A stretch of DNA of 51,175 nt from Pseudomonadota bacterium (GCA_021325355.1 JAJPHI010000012.1:1-51175); one strand, 5' to 3'; numbered from the stretch's first letter, positions 1 through 8,132 are shown. Notes: generated by a model not told the origin, from the letters alone. Program-made: numbers and translations.

Positions 1-391
<391 letters not shown>

Positions 392-533
392 AGCTCGTTA
401 TCGCAACGGCTCGCCGTCCTTGCGAACGACTGAACCGATGGACTGACCGCTATTAAAACCAAAGTATCGGTACCGACTTCGACCATGCGCTCCTGCAGAG
501 CGCAGGTTCCCGCCGCCCGATTAAAGGCATGCA

Positions 534-556
534 CTACTATTCAGTTTTCAAAGACC
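534..556 (-). promoter_or_regulatory. boxA-like rRNA leader antitermination element
   Basis: On the minus strand this reads GGTCTTTGAAAACTGAATAG followed by TAGT. The TCTTTGAAAACT core is widespread in bacterial rRNA leaders ahead of 16S or 23S and overlaps the NusB/NusE-binding boxA motif. It lies about 145 bases upstream of the 16S 5' end and downstream of the promoter candidate at 613-639, the expected order. Function is inferred from sequence and position only. Confidence 0.6.
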
Positions 557-612
557 GGGCCTCGACTGACGCCGCCCTTGGACGGTCATCAGCAGCGGGC
601 GCGAACTTTCAA

Positions 613-639
613 ATTATCGCCGACCTTCCCGACTGTCAA
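613..639 (-). promoter_or_regulatory. Candidate rRNA operon promoter
   Basis: The minus strand has a perfect -35 TTGACA (634-639) and GATAAT (613-618) after 15 bases; the overlapping TAATTT gives a 17-base spacer. It sits about 220 bases upstream of the 16S 5' end and upstream of the boxA-like element, a typical leader length. No other perfect -35 is seen in the leader, but further upstream rrn promoters cannot be excluded. Confidence 0.5.
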
Positions 640-876
640 TCGGACGCCGGATTCCGGTCCGCGAGAATTATCAACAATTTCAAGCGACGCGACCTTACGG
701 CACCGTTTACAGCGCGATGCCCTTTTGCAGCCCCCGACAATACGGATGGGAAGGTTCAGCGACGCGAGGCCTCATGATGATCAAAACTCGCGACGATTGC
801 AAGATGGTGCCGGCGGTTTTGCAAAAAAACTTCTCCACAGGCTTGTCGCCCCTGGCGTATCGTCGCCGCGCGGCGG

Positions 877-1488
877 CTATTCGGGCCAGCTCGCCGCGAA
901 ACTCGCGCGCGCCTTCATCCGCGCCCACCACGCCGCAAGATTGGCGAACTCGGGCGGAATCGTGAAGCCCGCGCGCTCAAGATTCGCCAGCGGCGGCACG
1001 AAGGAAATGTCGCCGAGGCTGTACTCGCCAGCGAAGTATTCACGCCCGGCGAGCTCCTTGTCCAGGTAGGCAAAGTGCTGGCGCGCCTCGTTCCAGCCTT
1101 CGTCGATCCGCGCCTGGACGCGCTCGCTCGCGGATTTGCGCAACTCGAAAAAGATCTTGAACAGCGACGGCATCAGGTAGGCGTCGGCATAGTCCTCGAA
1201 CTTCCGCGCCGTCGCCCGGGCGACCGGATCGCGCGGCAGCAGCGGTTTTGCTGCCGGAAACCGGTCCTCGAGATATTCGTTGATAATTGTCGAATCGTGA
1301 ACGATTACGCCGTCATCGATCAGCGCCGGCACCTTGCCGACCGGATTGATCGCCAGATACTCGGGCCGCTTATGCTCGCCCGACGGCAAATCGAGCCAGG
1401 TCGTTTCCCACTTGAGCCCTTTTTCCAAAAGGGCTATGCGCGTTTTCCGCGCGTATGGTCAGGGCTTGTAGTCGAACATGCGGAGCAT
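877..1488 (-). CDS. Glutathione S-transferase family protein, probable selenoprotein (in-frame TGA at 1459-1461)
   Basis: An ATG at 1488, eight bases after a strong GGAGG, opens a frame reading MLRMFDYKP, then TGA, then PYARKTRIALLEKGL, and continues to a stop at 877. Reading through gives 203 residues, the normal GST length: an N-terminal thioredoxin fold (cis-Pro in NPVGKVPALI, substrate-site HDSTIINEYL) and a helical C-terminal domain. The TGA falls where GSTs have the catalytic Ser/Cys before Pro-Tyr, so selenocysteine (Sec10) is the simplest reading. Two hairpins follow at once; the one at 1415-1435 has nine pairs and a GGA loop 32 bases after the TGA, like bacterial SECIS elements. Starting after the TGA (TTG at 1428) would remove strand 1 and the catalytic residue. 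Alternatives are a nonsense mutation or a base error. selA/selB/selC/selD are not in the window. Last gene of a minus-strand run from 3976. Confidence 0.75.
1415..1452 (-). promoter_or_regulatory. Putative bacterial SECIS element inside the GST gene
   Basis: Directly after the TGA the mRNA can form GCGCG-GAAAA-CGCGC (1438-1452), then AGCCCUUUU-GGA-AAAAGGGCU (1415-1435). The second has nine uninterrupted pairs and a three-base loop starting with GG, 32 bases downstream of UGA. Bacterial SECIS models expect a G in the first two apical loop bases, 16-37 bases from UGA. Codons in the stem (CTT TTG, AAA GGG) are untypical of this G+C-rich neighbourhood, suggesting selection on RNA structure. SelB binding is inferred. 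Confidence 0.55.
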
Positions 1489-1561
1489 CGGATTAACCTC
1501 CGGCGGAGTGTTCCTGCAGAACTCTACGTTCAGCCTCCAATTCGCGTCAAGCGCGCGTGTC

Positions 1562-2083
1562 TCAGTATGCTCGAGCGGCGCGCCAGATGCCGCTCTCGAT
1601 CACCGAACCACCGGTCGTTGCGGTATAGCCGCCGCTTATCTGATCGCCGTTGACGACGCGGCCCTGAAAGATCATCCCGGTGCCGTCCGGGCAGCTCACC
1701 CGAATAAAAAGCTGGTTGCCGCTCAGCGTCGCCTGGGTCACCTTGCCGGTCGTGTTCTGCCGAAAGCAGGTCTGATTGCCGTATGAACAGGCGTAGTATC
1801 CGGTCACTCTGCCGTTGTCGTTGCGCAACAGCGTAATCTTGACCTTCTGCTGGGCGTTGCAGCGGCTCGGGTAGGTGTTGACGCCGCAGACCGCAAGCGT
1901 GGTCCCGTCCCACGACGCCTCGAGCGGGTCGCTGTTCGCGTTCGTCGCGCCATCGGCCGCGCCGGCTGCCGGCTGCACGGTCGGCCGATCCGACGACGCA
2001 CAGGCCGCAGGCATCAGCCCCAGCAGGAGCATCAGGAGTGAACCGAGATTCGAGCTAAGGGACCTTCGCGGCGTTCTGCTCAT
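1562..2083 (-). CDS. Small exported cysteine-rich protein, paralogue A
   Basis: A protein of 173 residues whose family I do not recognise. The basic N-terminus and hydrophobic stretch (about 13-24) end in MPAAC with Cys28. This is a possible lipobox, but with Pro at -3, so ordinary signal peptidase cleavage is also possible. A low-complexity Ala/Asn linker (about 35-50) leads to a compact domain opening with WDG and carrying four cysteines shared with the gene at 2117-2626, plus the shared features YPxRC, GYYxC, YGxQxC, PDG and ESG. It probably folds outside the cytoplasm with two disulfides. It starts 33 bases after the paralogue and is probably cotranscribed with it. The ribosome site before ATG is weak. 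Function unknown. Confidence 0.75.
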   Translation of the reverse strand: MSRTPRRSLSSNLGSLLMLLLGLMPAACASSDRPTVQPAAGAADGATNANSDPLEASWDGTTLAVCGVNTYPSRCNAQQKVKITLLRNDNGRVTGYYACSYGNQTCFRQNTTGKVTQATLSGNQLFIRVSCPDGTGMIFQGRVVNGDQISGGYTATTGGSVIESGIWRAARAY

Positions 2084-2116
2084 GCACTAAGTAGGTCTCA
2101 CGAACGATCGCGAGAC

Positions 2117-2626
2117 TCAATAGACGCGTTTCACCTTGAAGACGCCGCTCTCGTAGACGCCGCCGCCCTGCAGACACGAGTAATTGCCGTCGACCGTTTC
2201 GCCGCGGCGCCGACCGGTGAAAAAGCACATCGAGCCGTCCGGATTCATCACCCGCATCCGCACCGTCGACCCGCTGATGGAAGCGTCGCGAATCGTCCCC
2301 GCCTCATTCAGGTTGAGACAGACCTGGGTCCCGTAGGCGCATCGGTAATAGCCGGAAATCCGCGCGCCGTTCTGCAGCATCTGGAATTCGATTTTCTGCT
2401 CGGCATGGCAGCGCTCGGGATACGGCGAAAACGCGCTGCAATCGTCAACGCTTTCGCCGTCCCAGACGCCGGTAAACGGCGCTGACATGGGATCCGCGCC
2501 GGCGGCGATACTCGCAGCGAGTCGCGCCTCCGAAGGATTCCCCGACGACCACGGGTAGGTGTGAATTGAGCCGGTGCAGCTCAGCAGCATCAGCGCTATC
2601 GGCAAAACTCCGGAGCGGTAACACAT
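2117..2626 (-). CDS. Small cysteine-rich lipoprotein, paralogue B
   Basis: 169 residues from the ATG at 2626, which has GGAGG just upstream. A longer frame exists but would run into ispE and lose the signal sequence. The N-terminus ends in LMLLSC, a fair lipobox with Cys17, so an outer- or inner-membrane lipoprotein is likely. The C-terminal domain (about 50-169) matches the neighbouring 1562-2083 product at the WDG motif, four cysteines, YPxRC, QK, GYYxC, YGxQxC, PDG, ESG and the C-terminal R-x-Y. The two look like a tandem duplication that has diverged. It lies 37 bases downstream of ispE, same strand. I recognise no family; function unknown. Confidence 0.75.
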   Translation of the reverse strand: MCYRSGVLPIALMLLSCTGSIHTYPWSSGNPSEARLAASIAAGADPMSAPFTGVWDGESVDDCSAFSPYPERCHAEQKIEFQMLQNGARISGYYRCAYGTQVCLNLNEAGTIRDASISGSTVRMRVMNPDGSMCFFTGRRRGETVDGNYSCLQGGGVYESGVFKVKRVY

Positions 2627-2663
2627 CGGGTCCTCCGCCCCCCGCAGAGCCGTTTTTCCGATC

Positions 2664-3572
2664 TTAAGCGGAGGGCGTGGATCGTGCCAAACGCGCAGGT
2701 CCGGAGAAATCACGGTCGGCAGTCGTCACGGCGGCAAAACTCACGGACGGAAACTGCGCGCGCAGCTCCGCCGCCGCGGCCTCCGCCGCGGCGAGGGTGC
2801 TGAAGATACCGAACGTCGCGCCGCCACTGCCGGTCATCGCGGCTGCCCTTGCCCCGGCGGCAACGAGGCCCTGCTGCAGTTGACCGATAAGCGGATACGC
2901 GGCGCTAGCTGCGGCCGCCAGATCATTGACCAGCAGCGCCGGTTCGATCCGGCCCGCGCCGAGCGCCGCAATCACCGTGTCGGCGGCCGGTCCGCTCCAG
3001 TGCGCGGGCTCGAGCGCGCGAAAAACCGCTGCCGTGGCGACGGCGATCGGCGGCATCGCGAGCACCATTGCCAAAGCGGCAAAGCTGTCGAGGGGTTCGA
3101 TTCGTTCGCCGATTCCGCGCACCCGGGCCGGCCGCGGATCGAGGAAAAATGGCACATCCGCGCCAAGCCTAAGCGCGATCTTCCGCAGGCGCGGCCCGTC
3201 CTCGACCCGGAACAGCTCGGCGAGCATCCGCAGCACCGCGGCGGCGTCGCTGGAGCCGCCGCCGAGCCCCGCGCCAGGCGGGATACGCTTGCGGAGATCG
3301 ATGGCGACGACGGCGTCGATTCCATACTCCGCCATGAAGGCCCGCGCGGCTCTGACCGCGAGATTCTGGTCATCGGGACCGAGCCCATCGGAGTCGCTCC
3401 GCAGATAGACCGCCGGACCGCCCCCTTCACGGAGCGCGAGACCGATGCGATCGGCGAGGCTTATCGGCAGAAAGATCGAATCGAGCTCGTGATAGCCGTC
3501 GGCGCGCCGTCCGGTGACGCGCAGAAAAAGATTGATTTTGGCCGGAGCCGCGGCGCTCAGCAGCTTGACCAT
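2664..3572 (-). CDS. ispE: 4-diphosphocytidyl-2-C-methyl-D-erythritol kinase
   Basis: 302-residue GHMP-family kinase that phosphorylates CDP-methylerythritol in the non-mevalonate (MEP) isoprenoid pathway in the cytoplasm. The N-terminus has the IspE signature AAPAKINLFLRVTGRRADGYH with the substrate-binding Lys, and the ATP loop PPGAGLGGGSSDAA lies near residue 100. The C-terminal MTGSGGATFGIF is the third GHMP motif. Length is normal. Its start shares one base with the stop of the upstream membrane-protein gene (TGATG), so the two are translationally coupled. In many bacteria ispE precedes prs; here two small exported proteins follow instead. Confidence 0.96.
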   Translation of the reverse strand: MVKLLSAAAPAKINLFLRVTGRRADGYHELDSIFLPISLADRIGLALREGGGPAVYLRSDSDGLGPDDQNLAVRAARAFMAEYGIDAVVAIDLRKRIPPGAGLGGGSSDAAAVLRMLAELFRVEDGPRLRKIALRLGADVPFFLDPRPARVRGIGERIEPLDSFAALAMVLAMPPIAVATAAVFRALEPAHWSGPAADTVIAALGAGRIEPALLVNDLAAAASAAYPLIGQLQQGLVAAGARAAAMTGSGGATFGIFSTLAAAEAAAAELRAQFPSVSFAAVTTADRDFSGPARLARSTPSA

Positions 3573-3976
3573 CAGCCGTCCGCCGCCGAGCCTGCCGACC
3601 GCCGCGCACGGCCCTGGGCGGCGCGCGCGGCATCGCGCCGGATGAGGCTCAGGAAGCCGATACAGGTGAGGAGCAGGCCGCCGCCGACAAAGGCATCTCC
3701 AGTCATCACGGTGGCGTGATAGAAGTCCATCCGCGCCGTCGTGTAGGAGGCTTCGCGCTGGCGCCAGGTGAACGGTTCGAGCACGGCATCAGCAGATTCA
3801 AGCTCGTCGAAGCTGCGATAGGAGTCGTCGGCGGCGGCCACGGCCGGCTGTTCGCTGAGCATGCGTCCGTACTGTGCCGTGCGGATTCGCCCGACGCCCC
3901 AATTCGCGCCCCCCAGAGCGATCAGTCCGACGCCCAGTACCACCCGCCAATCATGCGAAAGATCGGTCAGCTTCAT
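3572..3976 (-). CDS. Small membrane protein of unknown function
   Basis: 134 residues from an ATG at 3976 (MKLTDLSHDW). The open frame extends further upstream but into a region overlapping the divergent gene at 4087, and it is not protein-like. Two transmembrane segments are visible, near residues 13-30 (VVLGVGLIALGGANWGVG) and 93-116 (ending LLLTCIGFLSL), flanking a soluble loop with acidic and tyrosine-rich stretches. A basic Arg/Ala tail follows. It overlaps the ispE start by one base and is first in the run of minus-strand genes ending with the GST gene. No family recognised. Confidence 0.7.
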   Translation of the reverse strand: MKLTDLSHDWRVVLGVGLIALGGANWGVGRIRTAQYGRMLSEQPAVAAADDSYRSFDELESADAVLEPFTWRQREASYTTARMDFYHATVMTGDAFVGGGLLLTCIGFLSLIRRDAARAAQGRARRSAGSAADG

Positions 3977-4086
3977 GGCTGGATCAAAGATAACCGCCGG
4001 TGGTCGCGGGAAACAATGGACCCGAGCGCCGTTTCGACGCCGCCGCCCGTATGCTATTGGCGATAGCGCGTAAGCGAGGTGCAGGC

Positions 4087-4530
4087 GTGGCTCATCCAAT
4101 CGGCAGAATCGATCATATCGGTATCGCGGTCCGCAGCATCGCCGAGGCGCGCAAGTTCTTCGAGGGCGTGCTCGGCGCGAGTTTTCTCTACGCCCACGAA
4201 AACCCCGAGGCCGGCTACAAGCTCATCGAGCTCGATCTGAATGGCTTCGTGATCGAACTGCTGGAACCGCTCGGCGAGCAGTCGTTTCTTCACACCTTCC
4301 TCGCAAGACGCGGCGAAGGCGTCCATCACCTTACCCTCGACGTCCCCGACTCGCGGACGAAGATCGCCGAACTCAAGCAGCAGGGGGTGGCCGTGGTCGA
4401 CGAGCGCGATTTTGGTCCGGCGTCCTACGAATGCTTCATCTCGCCGCGCGCCGCGCATGGCGTGCTTTTCCAGTTGGGTTCGGGTTACCCGACGCTGGCG
4501 CGCGCCGCCGAGTGGTTCGCGAAAAAGTAA
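4087..4530 (+). CDS. VOC-family protein, methylmalonyl-CoA epimerase-like
   Basis: 147 residues from a GTG at 4087, seven bases after GAGG; this start puts the conserved IDHIGIAV strand near the N-terminus, as in the family. Two beta-alpha-beta-beta-beta modules are present: the first has the metal-ligand His10 and an FVIELLEP strand, the second has GVHHLTLDV (His81). Methylmalonyl-CoA epimerases interconvert R and S methylmalonyl-CoA in propionate metabolism. Here the last metal-ligand position, normally Glu in GVLIEL, reads GVLFQL, so the exact substrate is uncertain. It is divergent from the membrane-protein gene at 3976 and 14 bases upstream of the cupin gene. Confidence 0.8.
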   Translation: MAHPIGRIDHIGIAVRSIAEARKFFEGVLGASFLYAHENPEAGYKLIELDLNGFVIELLEPLGEQSFLHTFLARRGEGVHHLTLDVPDSRTKIAELKQQGVAVVDERDFGPASYECFISPRAAHGVLFQLGSGYPTLARAAEWFAKK

Positions 4531-4544
4531 CGCGCGCCGCCGCG

Positions 4545-4952
4545 ATGCCGAACCGACGCTTCGCTCCGCAGACGGTCGCGCTCAAGGCCGAGCTCGATCT
4601 GCACGCGCCCGACGGTTCCGAAATCCGTCTGCTGCCGAGCACCGAACGCGGCAGCCTCTGCCACTGCACGCTGCGACCCGGCCAGGTTTCCCGCCCGATT
4701 CGCCATCGTACGGTCGAGGAAATCTGGTACGTGCTGAAAGGCTGCGGCGAGATTTGGCGGAAGTACGCGGAGGACGCAACCATCGCCGAGCTCGCCGCCG
4801 GCGTGAGTCTCACGATTCCGCGGGGCTGCGCTTTTCAATTCCGCAATGGCGGCGGCGAGCCGCTGGAGATCCTGATCATCACGATGCCGCCGTGGCCCGG
4901 TCCCGAGGAGGCCGAGTCGGTTCCCGGTCCGTGGCCGGTCCCCGACTGCTAG
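4545..4952 (+). CDS. Cupin-domain protein
   Basis: 135 residues from ATG at 4545, 14 bases after the VOC gene, so probably cotranscribed. It forms one cupin barrel: motif 1 is around RPIRHRTVEEIWYVLKGCG (about 51-68), with His and Glu as likely metal ligands, and motif 2 is around the proline-rich turn PRGCAFQFRN. Single-domain cupins of this kind can be isomerases, dioxygenases or ligand-binding proteins, and the sequence does not say which. The longer open frame overlapping the upstream gene is not credible because the barrel begins well after residue 39 of that frame. Confidence 0.8.
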   Translation: MPNRRFAPQTVALKAELDLHAPDGSEIRLLPSTERGSLCHCTLRPGQVSRPIRHRTVEEIWYVLKGCGEIWRKYAEDATIAELAAGVSLTIPRGCAFQFRNGGGEPLEILIITMPPWPGPEEAESVPGPWPVPDC

Positions 4953-5009
4953 CGCGTCCGATCGCGTCACGAGCCCGGTCCGCGACGCTCCGGCGCGCGG
5001 CGCGAGCGG

Positions 5010-6149
5010 TCAGCCGCACGCGGCGATCATCTGTGGCAGGCAGCGGCGCGAGTCGAAGAGATCGCACGCCAGTTCCCGCGCCGCCGCCTGATGCCTGCCG
5101 TAATCGCGATCGATTTCGGCGACGGCGGCGCGTGCTTCGTCGAGTGCGGCAAATGCCACCAGCCCGCGGCCGTGCGGCAGCTTCGTCGTAAAGCCGGTAT
5201 CCTCCGCCAGGACCGGACGCCCGGCGGCAAGATAGACCACGCTGCGGTCGCTGAACCATCCGGATCGCAATTCCAGATGGATCGGCTTGGGGCACATGAA
5301 CTCGGCGCGCGATCGCCGGATATAGTCGCGATATTGCTCGGGGGTGGCGGCGACCTCGGCGGGACGGACGAGACGCCATCCGTGCTGCCGGAAATCTGCG
5401 GCGTCGGCCGGGGGCAGGTCGGCGGCAAGTTCGAACGGCCGCTCACTGAATTGCGGCAGCTCGAGATAGCGACGGTATGCGGCGCGTTTCGAGATGCTCA
5501 ACGATCGACCGCGCCATTGCAGAAACTCCCAGGTCCAGTGTGTAACCGACGTAAAGGGCGCCTGGGGACCAGGATCGGGAGTGAACTCACAGGCCGGCAA
5601 ATAGACGAAGGGGCGGAAACTGTGCCATTGCCGGCCTAGCGTCGGCACCCCGCAATCCGGCTCGTTGATATTGAGCCCCACCGTCAGATAGCTGTCGTGC
5701 TCACCGATATCGAGTTCGGGATAGCCGGCGGCGCAGACCTGCAGATGACCCGGATCGACGTCGATGAAAGCGGTGCGGCGAAACTCGTCGAGCAGCGGCG
5801 CCTTGAGGCCATACCAGAAATTCCACAAAAGATCGGCTTCGCCGACAAGCTGCCGCAGACGATCGCGAGTTGCCCCGTAAATCTCGGCCTCCGCGAGATT
5901 CCCGAGCGGCGTCGTCGGAGCGCGCAGCGCGATGACGCGATCGCTTAAGCCGTAGCGGGCAGTCCGCTCGAGCAACGCCTTGATCCGCGCCGCGTCGCGC
6001 GCCGGGTCCTCACTGGCACGCATCACTTCGAGCCAATAGACGTCGTGACCAAGATCGCGCAAGCCCAGCGGATACTGCAGAAACCAATTCCAGTGTCCGC
6101 CGCCGTCGGGATACTGGGCGACCGTCGCATTGGCCAATACGATACGCAT
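5010..6149 (-). CDS. Glycosyltransferase-like protein (GT-B fold)
   Basis: 379 residues if translation starts at the ATG at 6149, 11 bases after GAGG; a GTG twelve bases earlier is also possible. The N-terminus MRIVLANATVAQYPDGGGHW followed by GLRDLGHDVYWLEV is the Rossmann strand, Gly-rich loop and helix of GT-B glycosyltransferases. Near the C-terminus, YLAAGRPVLAEDTGF then LPHGRGLVAF matches the donor-binding region in which a Glu contacts the nucleotide sugar. Substrate unknown. It stands alone on the minus strand, convergent with the cupin gene and divergent from the YciI gene (122 bases). It could add sugars to a surface polymer or a small molecule. Confidence 0.75.
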   Translation of the reverse strand: MRIVLANATVAQYPDGGGHWNWFLQYPLGLRDLGHDVYWLEVMRASEDPARDAARIKALLERTARYGLSDRVIALRAPTTPLGNLAEAEIYGATRDRLRQLVGEADLLWNFWYGLKAPLLDEFRRTAFIDVDPGHLQVCAAGYPELDIGEHDSYLTVGLNINEPDCGVPTLGRQWHSFRPFVYLPACEFTPDPGPQAPFTSVTHWTWEFLQWRGRSLSISKRAAYRRYLELPQFSERPFELAADLPPADAADFRQHGWRLVRPAEVAATPEQYRDYIRRSRAEFMCPKPIHLELRSGWFSDRSVVYLAAGRPVLAEDTGFTTKLPHGRGLVAFAALDEARAAVAEIDRDYGRHQAAARELACDLFDSRRCLPQMIAACG

Positions 6150-6271
6150 CTTTGTTGTCACCTCTTACGCATCAGCAAAATTCGAAAGACGAAAAGCCCG
6201 GCCGACGGACCTGCTTCGCGATCTGACCAATCTCTCTACAGATGGTCGCGGGCCATGTTAAGGATGCAACT

Positions 6272-6541
6272 ATGCTGTTCGTTATAATCGGCTACGACGG
6301 ACCGGACGGCGCGCAACGGCGGCCCAGCGTGCGCCCCGCCCATCTCGAAAACCTCCAGCCCCTGGTCGCGCAGGGCCGCATGATAATCGGCGGACCGTTC
6401 ACCGACGGCAGCGGCAGCCTGATGATCGTCGAGATGGAATCGCAGGCCGCCGCCGAAGAGTTCGCGCGCAACGATCCCTATACGAAACAGGGCGTCTTCG
6501 CGCGCGTCGAAGTGCGGCCCTTTCGCAAAGTCGTCCCCTGA
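6272..6541 (+). CDS. YciI-family protein
   Basis: 89 residues from the ATG at 6272, which has AAGGA seven bases upstream. YciI proteins are small ferredoxin-like folds of about 90-100 residues, often dimeric, with a conserved His-Asp pair. Here the family pattern is seen in LFVIIGYDGPDG, RPAHLENLQPL (conserved His), GRMIIGGPFTDGSGSLMIVE and a C-terminal VRPFRKVV. The biochemical role of most members is unknown. It lies 73 bases ahead of argJ on the same strand, with an A-run between them. Confidence 0.85.
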   Translation: MLFVIIGYDGPDGAQRRPSVRPAHLENLQPLVAQGRMIIGGPFTDGSGSLMIVEMESQAAAEEFARNDPYTKQGVFARVEVRPFRKVVP

Positions 6542-6614
6542 AAAAAAATACCTGCCCCGACTTGGCACGGCGGCGCGCAACGGCTTAAATCGCGCGCGGG
6601 AGGAGGACGTCTGG

Positions 6615-7811
6615 ATGGAGGTACGTCTGGAGCCCGCGCTGGTGCGCGGCTTTCGCTTTGCCGGGGTTGCGGCGGGACTGCGCAGCGAACCGGAACGCAA
6701 AGACCTCGGGATCATCGTTGCCGACGCTCCCGCGACTGCGGCCGGCGTCTTTACCACCAGTCGCGTCAAGGCCGCGCCGGTAATCATCGCCCAGGAACGG
6801 GTGCGCGCCGGGCGACTCCGGGCCGTTGCCGTCAATTCCGGTTCAGCGAACTGCTTCACCGGCAAAACCGGCATGAAGCTCGCGGAGGATTCCGCCGCCT
6901 GCCTCGCCGACGCCCTCGGATGCGACGCCGCACTGGTCGCGCCCGCCTCGACCGGCGTCATCGGTCGCTTGTACGATCTGGAGAAGTACCGCGCGGGAAT
7001 CGCGCAGGCGGTCAGTAAGCTTGCGCCGGAGGGCCTCGCGGATTTTGCGACGGCCATTCTGACCACCGATACCCATCCCAAGATGGCCGCCACGAAGCTT
7101 CGCATCGGCGGTGCAGAAATTGCCATCGCCGGATGCGCCAAAGGCGCCGGCATGATTCAGCCGATGATGGCGACGATGCTGGCTTTTATCGTGACCGACG
7201 CCGCAATCAGCGCCGCGGCGTTGCGCGGCATCATCAGGCGGACGCTGCCCTCGAGCTTCAATGCCGTGACCGTGGACGGTGACATGTCCACCAACGATAC
7301 GCTGCTCGTGATGGCCAGCGGCGCCGCCGCCACCCGATCACTGGCCGGCAGCGCCCTCGCACGCTTCGAAAAGGCCTTCGGCGCCGTCGCCGAAACGCTC
7401 GCGCGCGAATTGGTGCGTGACGGCGAAGGCGCGACCAAGCTGGTCACGATCGAAGTACGCGGCGCACGCAGCGCGCCCGACGCCGAACGCGTCGCGCGGG
7501 CGGTGGCGAACTCACCCCTGGTCAAGACTGCATTCTTCGGCTGTGATCCGAATTTCGGCCGTATCGCGATGGCCGTCGGCAAGGCGGGGGTCGCGATCGA
7601 TCCGGACCGCCTCGAGGTCAATCTGGCCGGCATCCGGATCGCGAGCCGGGGGACGCTGCACGTCGAGGCCTTGCCGCAGGCCGCCGCAAAAATGCGCGAG
7701 CGTGAGTTCAAGCTCGTCATCGATCTCAAGCAGGGCCGGGCGGCGGCGCGCATCCTGACCTGCGACCTGAGCTATGATTACGTCAAGATCAACGCCGAAT
7801 ACACAACCTGA
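6615..7811 (+). CDS. argJ: Bifunctional ornithine acetyltransferase / N-acetylglutamate synthase
   Basis: 398 residues, full length. ArgJ recycles the acetyl group from N-acetylornithine to glutamate in the cyclic arginine pathway and can often also use acetyl-CoA. It is made as a precursor that cleaves itself; the motif KGAGMIQPMMATML places cleavage between Ala186 and the nucleophile Thr187. The C-terminus NAEYTT matches the family. The start is supported by GGAGGAGG just upstream. No other arg gene is nearby, so arginine synthesis genes are dispersed. Whether it is bifunctional or ornithine-only cannot be told from sequence. Confidence 0.96.
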   Translation: MEVRLEPALVRGFRFAGVAAGLRSEPERKDLGIIVADAPATAAGVFTTSRVKAAPVIIAQERVRAGRLRAVAVNSGSANCFTGKTGMKLAEDSAACLADALGCDAALVAPASTGVIGRLYDLEKYRAGIAQAVSKLAPEGLADFATAILTTDTHPKMAATKLRIGGAEIAIAGCAKGAGMIQPMMATMLAFIVTDAAISAAALRGIIRRTLPSSFNAVTVDGDMSTNDTLLVMASGAAATRSLAGSALARFEKAFGAVAETLARELVRDGEGATKLVTIEVRGARSAPDAERVARAVANSPLVKTAFFGCDPNFGRIAMAVGKAGVAIDPDRLEVNLAGIRIASRGTLHVEALPQAAAKMREREFKLVIDLKQGRAAARILTCDLSYDYVKINAEYTT

Positions 7812-7826
7812 TTAACGGACTTCCGC

Positions 7827-8132
7827 ATGAGTCGAATGGTCAAGGTCGCAACGCTGAATCTCATCCCGGAGGGCGCCTGCCGCGTGGTCGAGGTGGAGGG
7901 AACGAAGATCGCCCTTTTCAACTACCAGGCCCGGCTTTACGCGATCGCCAACGCCTGCCTTCACGAAGGCGGTCCCCTCGGTGACGGCGAGGTTTACGGC
8001 AGCCGCGTGGTCTGTCCCCTGCACGGATGGGAATACGATTTCACGACCGGCTGCAGCGTTGATGATCCCGCGATGCGCCTGCGTCAGTATGCGGTCACGG
8101 TCGCGGGCGATGACGTGATGCTCGAAATCTAG
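7827..8132 (+). CDS. Rieske [2Fe-2S] ferredoxin
   Basis: 101 residues, a single Rieske domain with no membrane anchor. The cluster ligands are in CLHEGG (Cys44, His46) and CPLHGWEYDFTTG (Cys63, His66). Such small soluble ferredoxins feed electrons to ring-hydroxylating or other oxygenases or resemble the NirD subunit; no oxygenase partner is adjacent. It begins 15 bases after argJ. Its stop overlaps by four bases the end of the convergent VIT1-family gene. Confidence 0.92.
   Translation: MSRMVKVATLNLIPEGACRVVEVEGTKIALFNYQARLYAIANACLHEGGPLGDGEVYGSRVVCPLHGWEYDFTTGCSVDDPAMRLRQYAVTVAGDDVMLEI

Larger units (their letters stand above)
392..876 (-). other. rRNA operon leader and upstream region, no coding gene
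   Basis: This stretch of 485 bases separates the 16S gene from the end of the GST gene. Open frames here are short and have no recognisable product. On the minus strand it holds a boxA-like leader element and a TTGACA-type promoter candidate, annotated separately. No tRNA cloverleaf or other RNA gene is apparent. Confidence 0.7.

Noticed and set aside
392-876. tRNA gene in the rRNA leader
   Set aside because: No cloverleaf, TTC-loop or acceptor pairing could be found on either strand.
877-1428. GST starting at a TTG at 1428
   Set aside because: It would lack beta-strand 1 and the catalytic residue and has no ribosome site; the upstream ATG with GGAGG and full-length homology across the TGA fits better.
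1459-1461. Genome-wide reassignment of TGA to an amino acid
   Set aside because: Many genes end with TGA in good context (mltG, ruvX, the small membrane protein at 3572-3976), and Trp is encoded by TGG throughout, so only a site-specific recoding is plausible.
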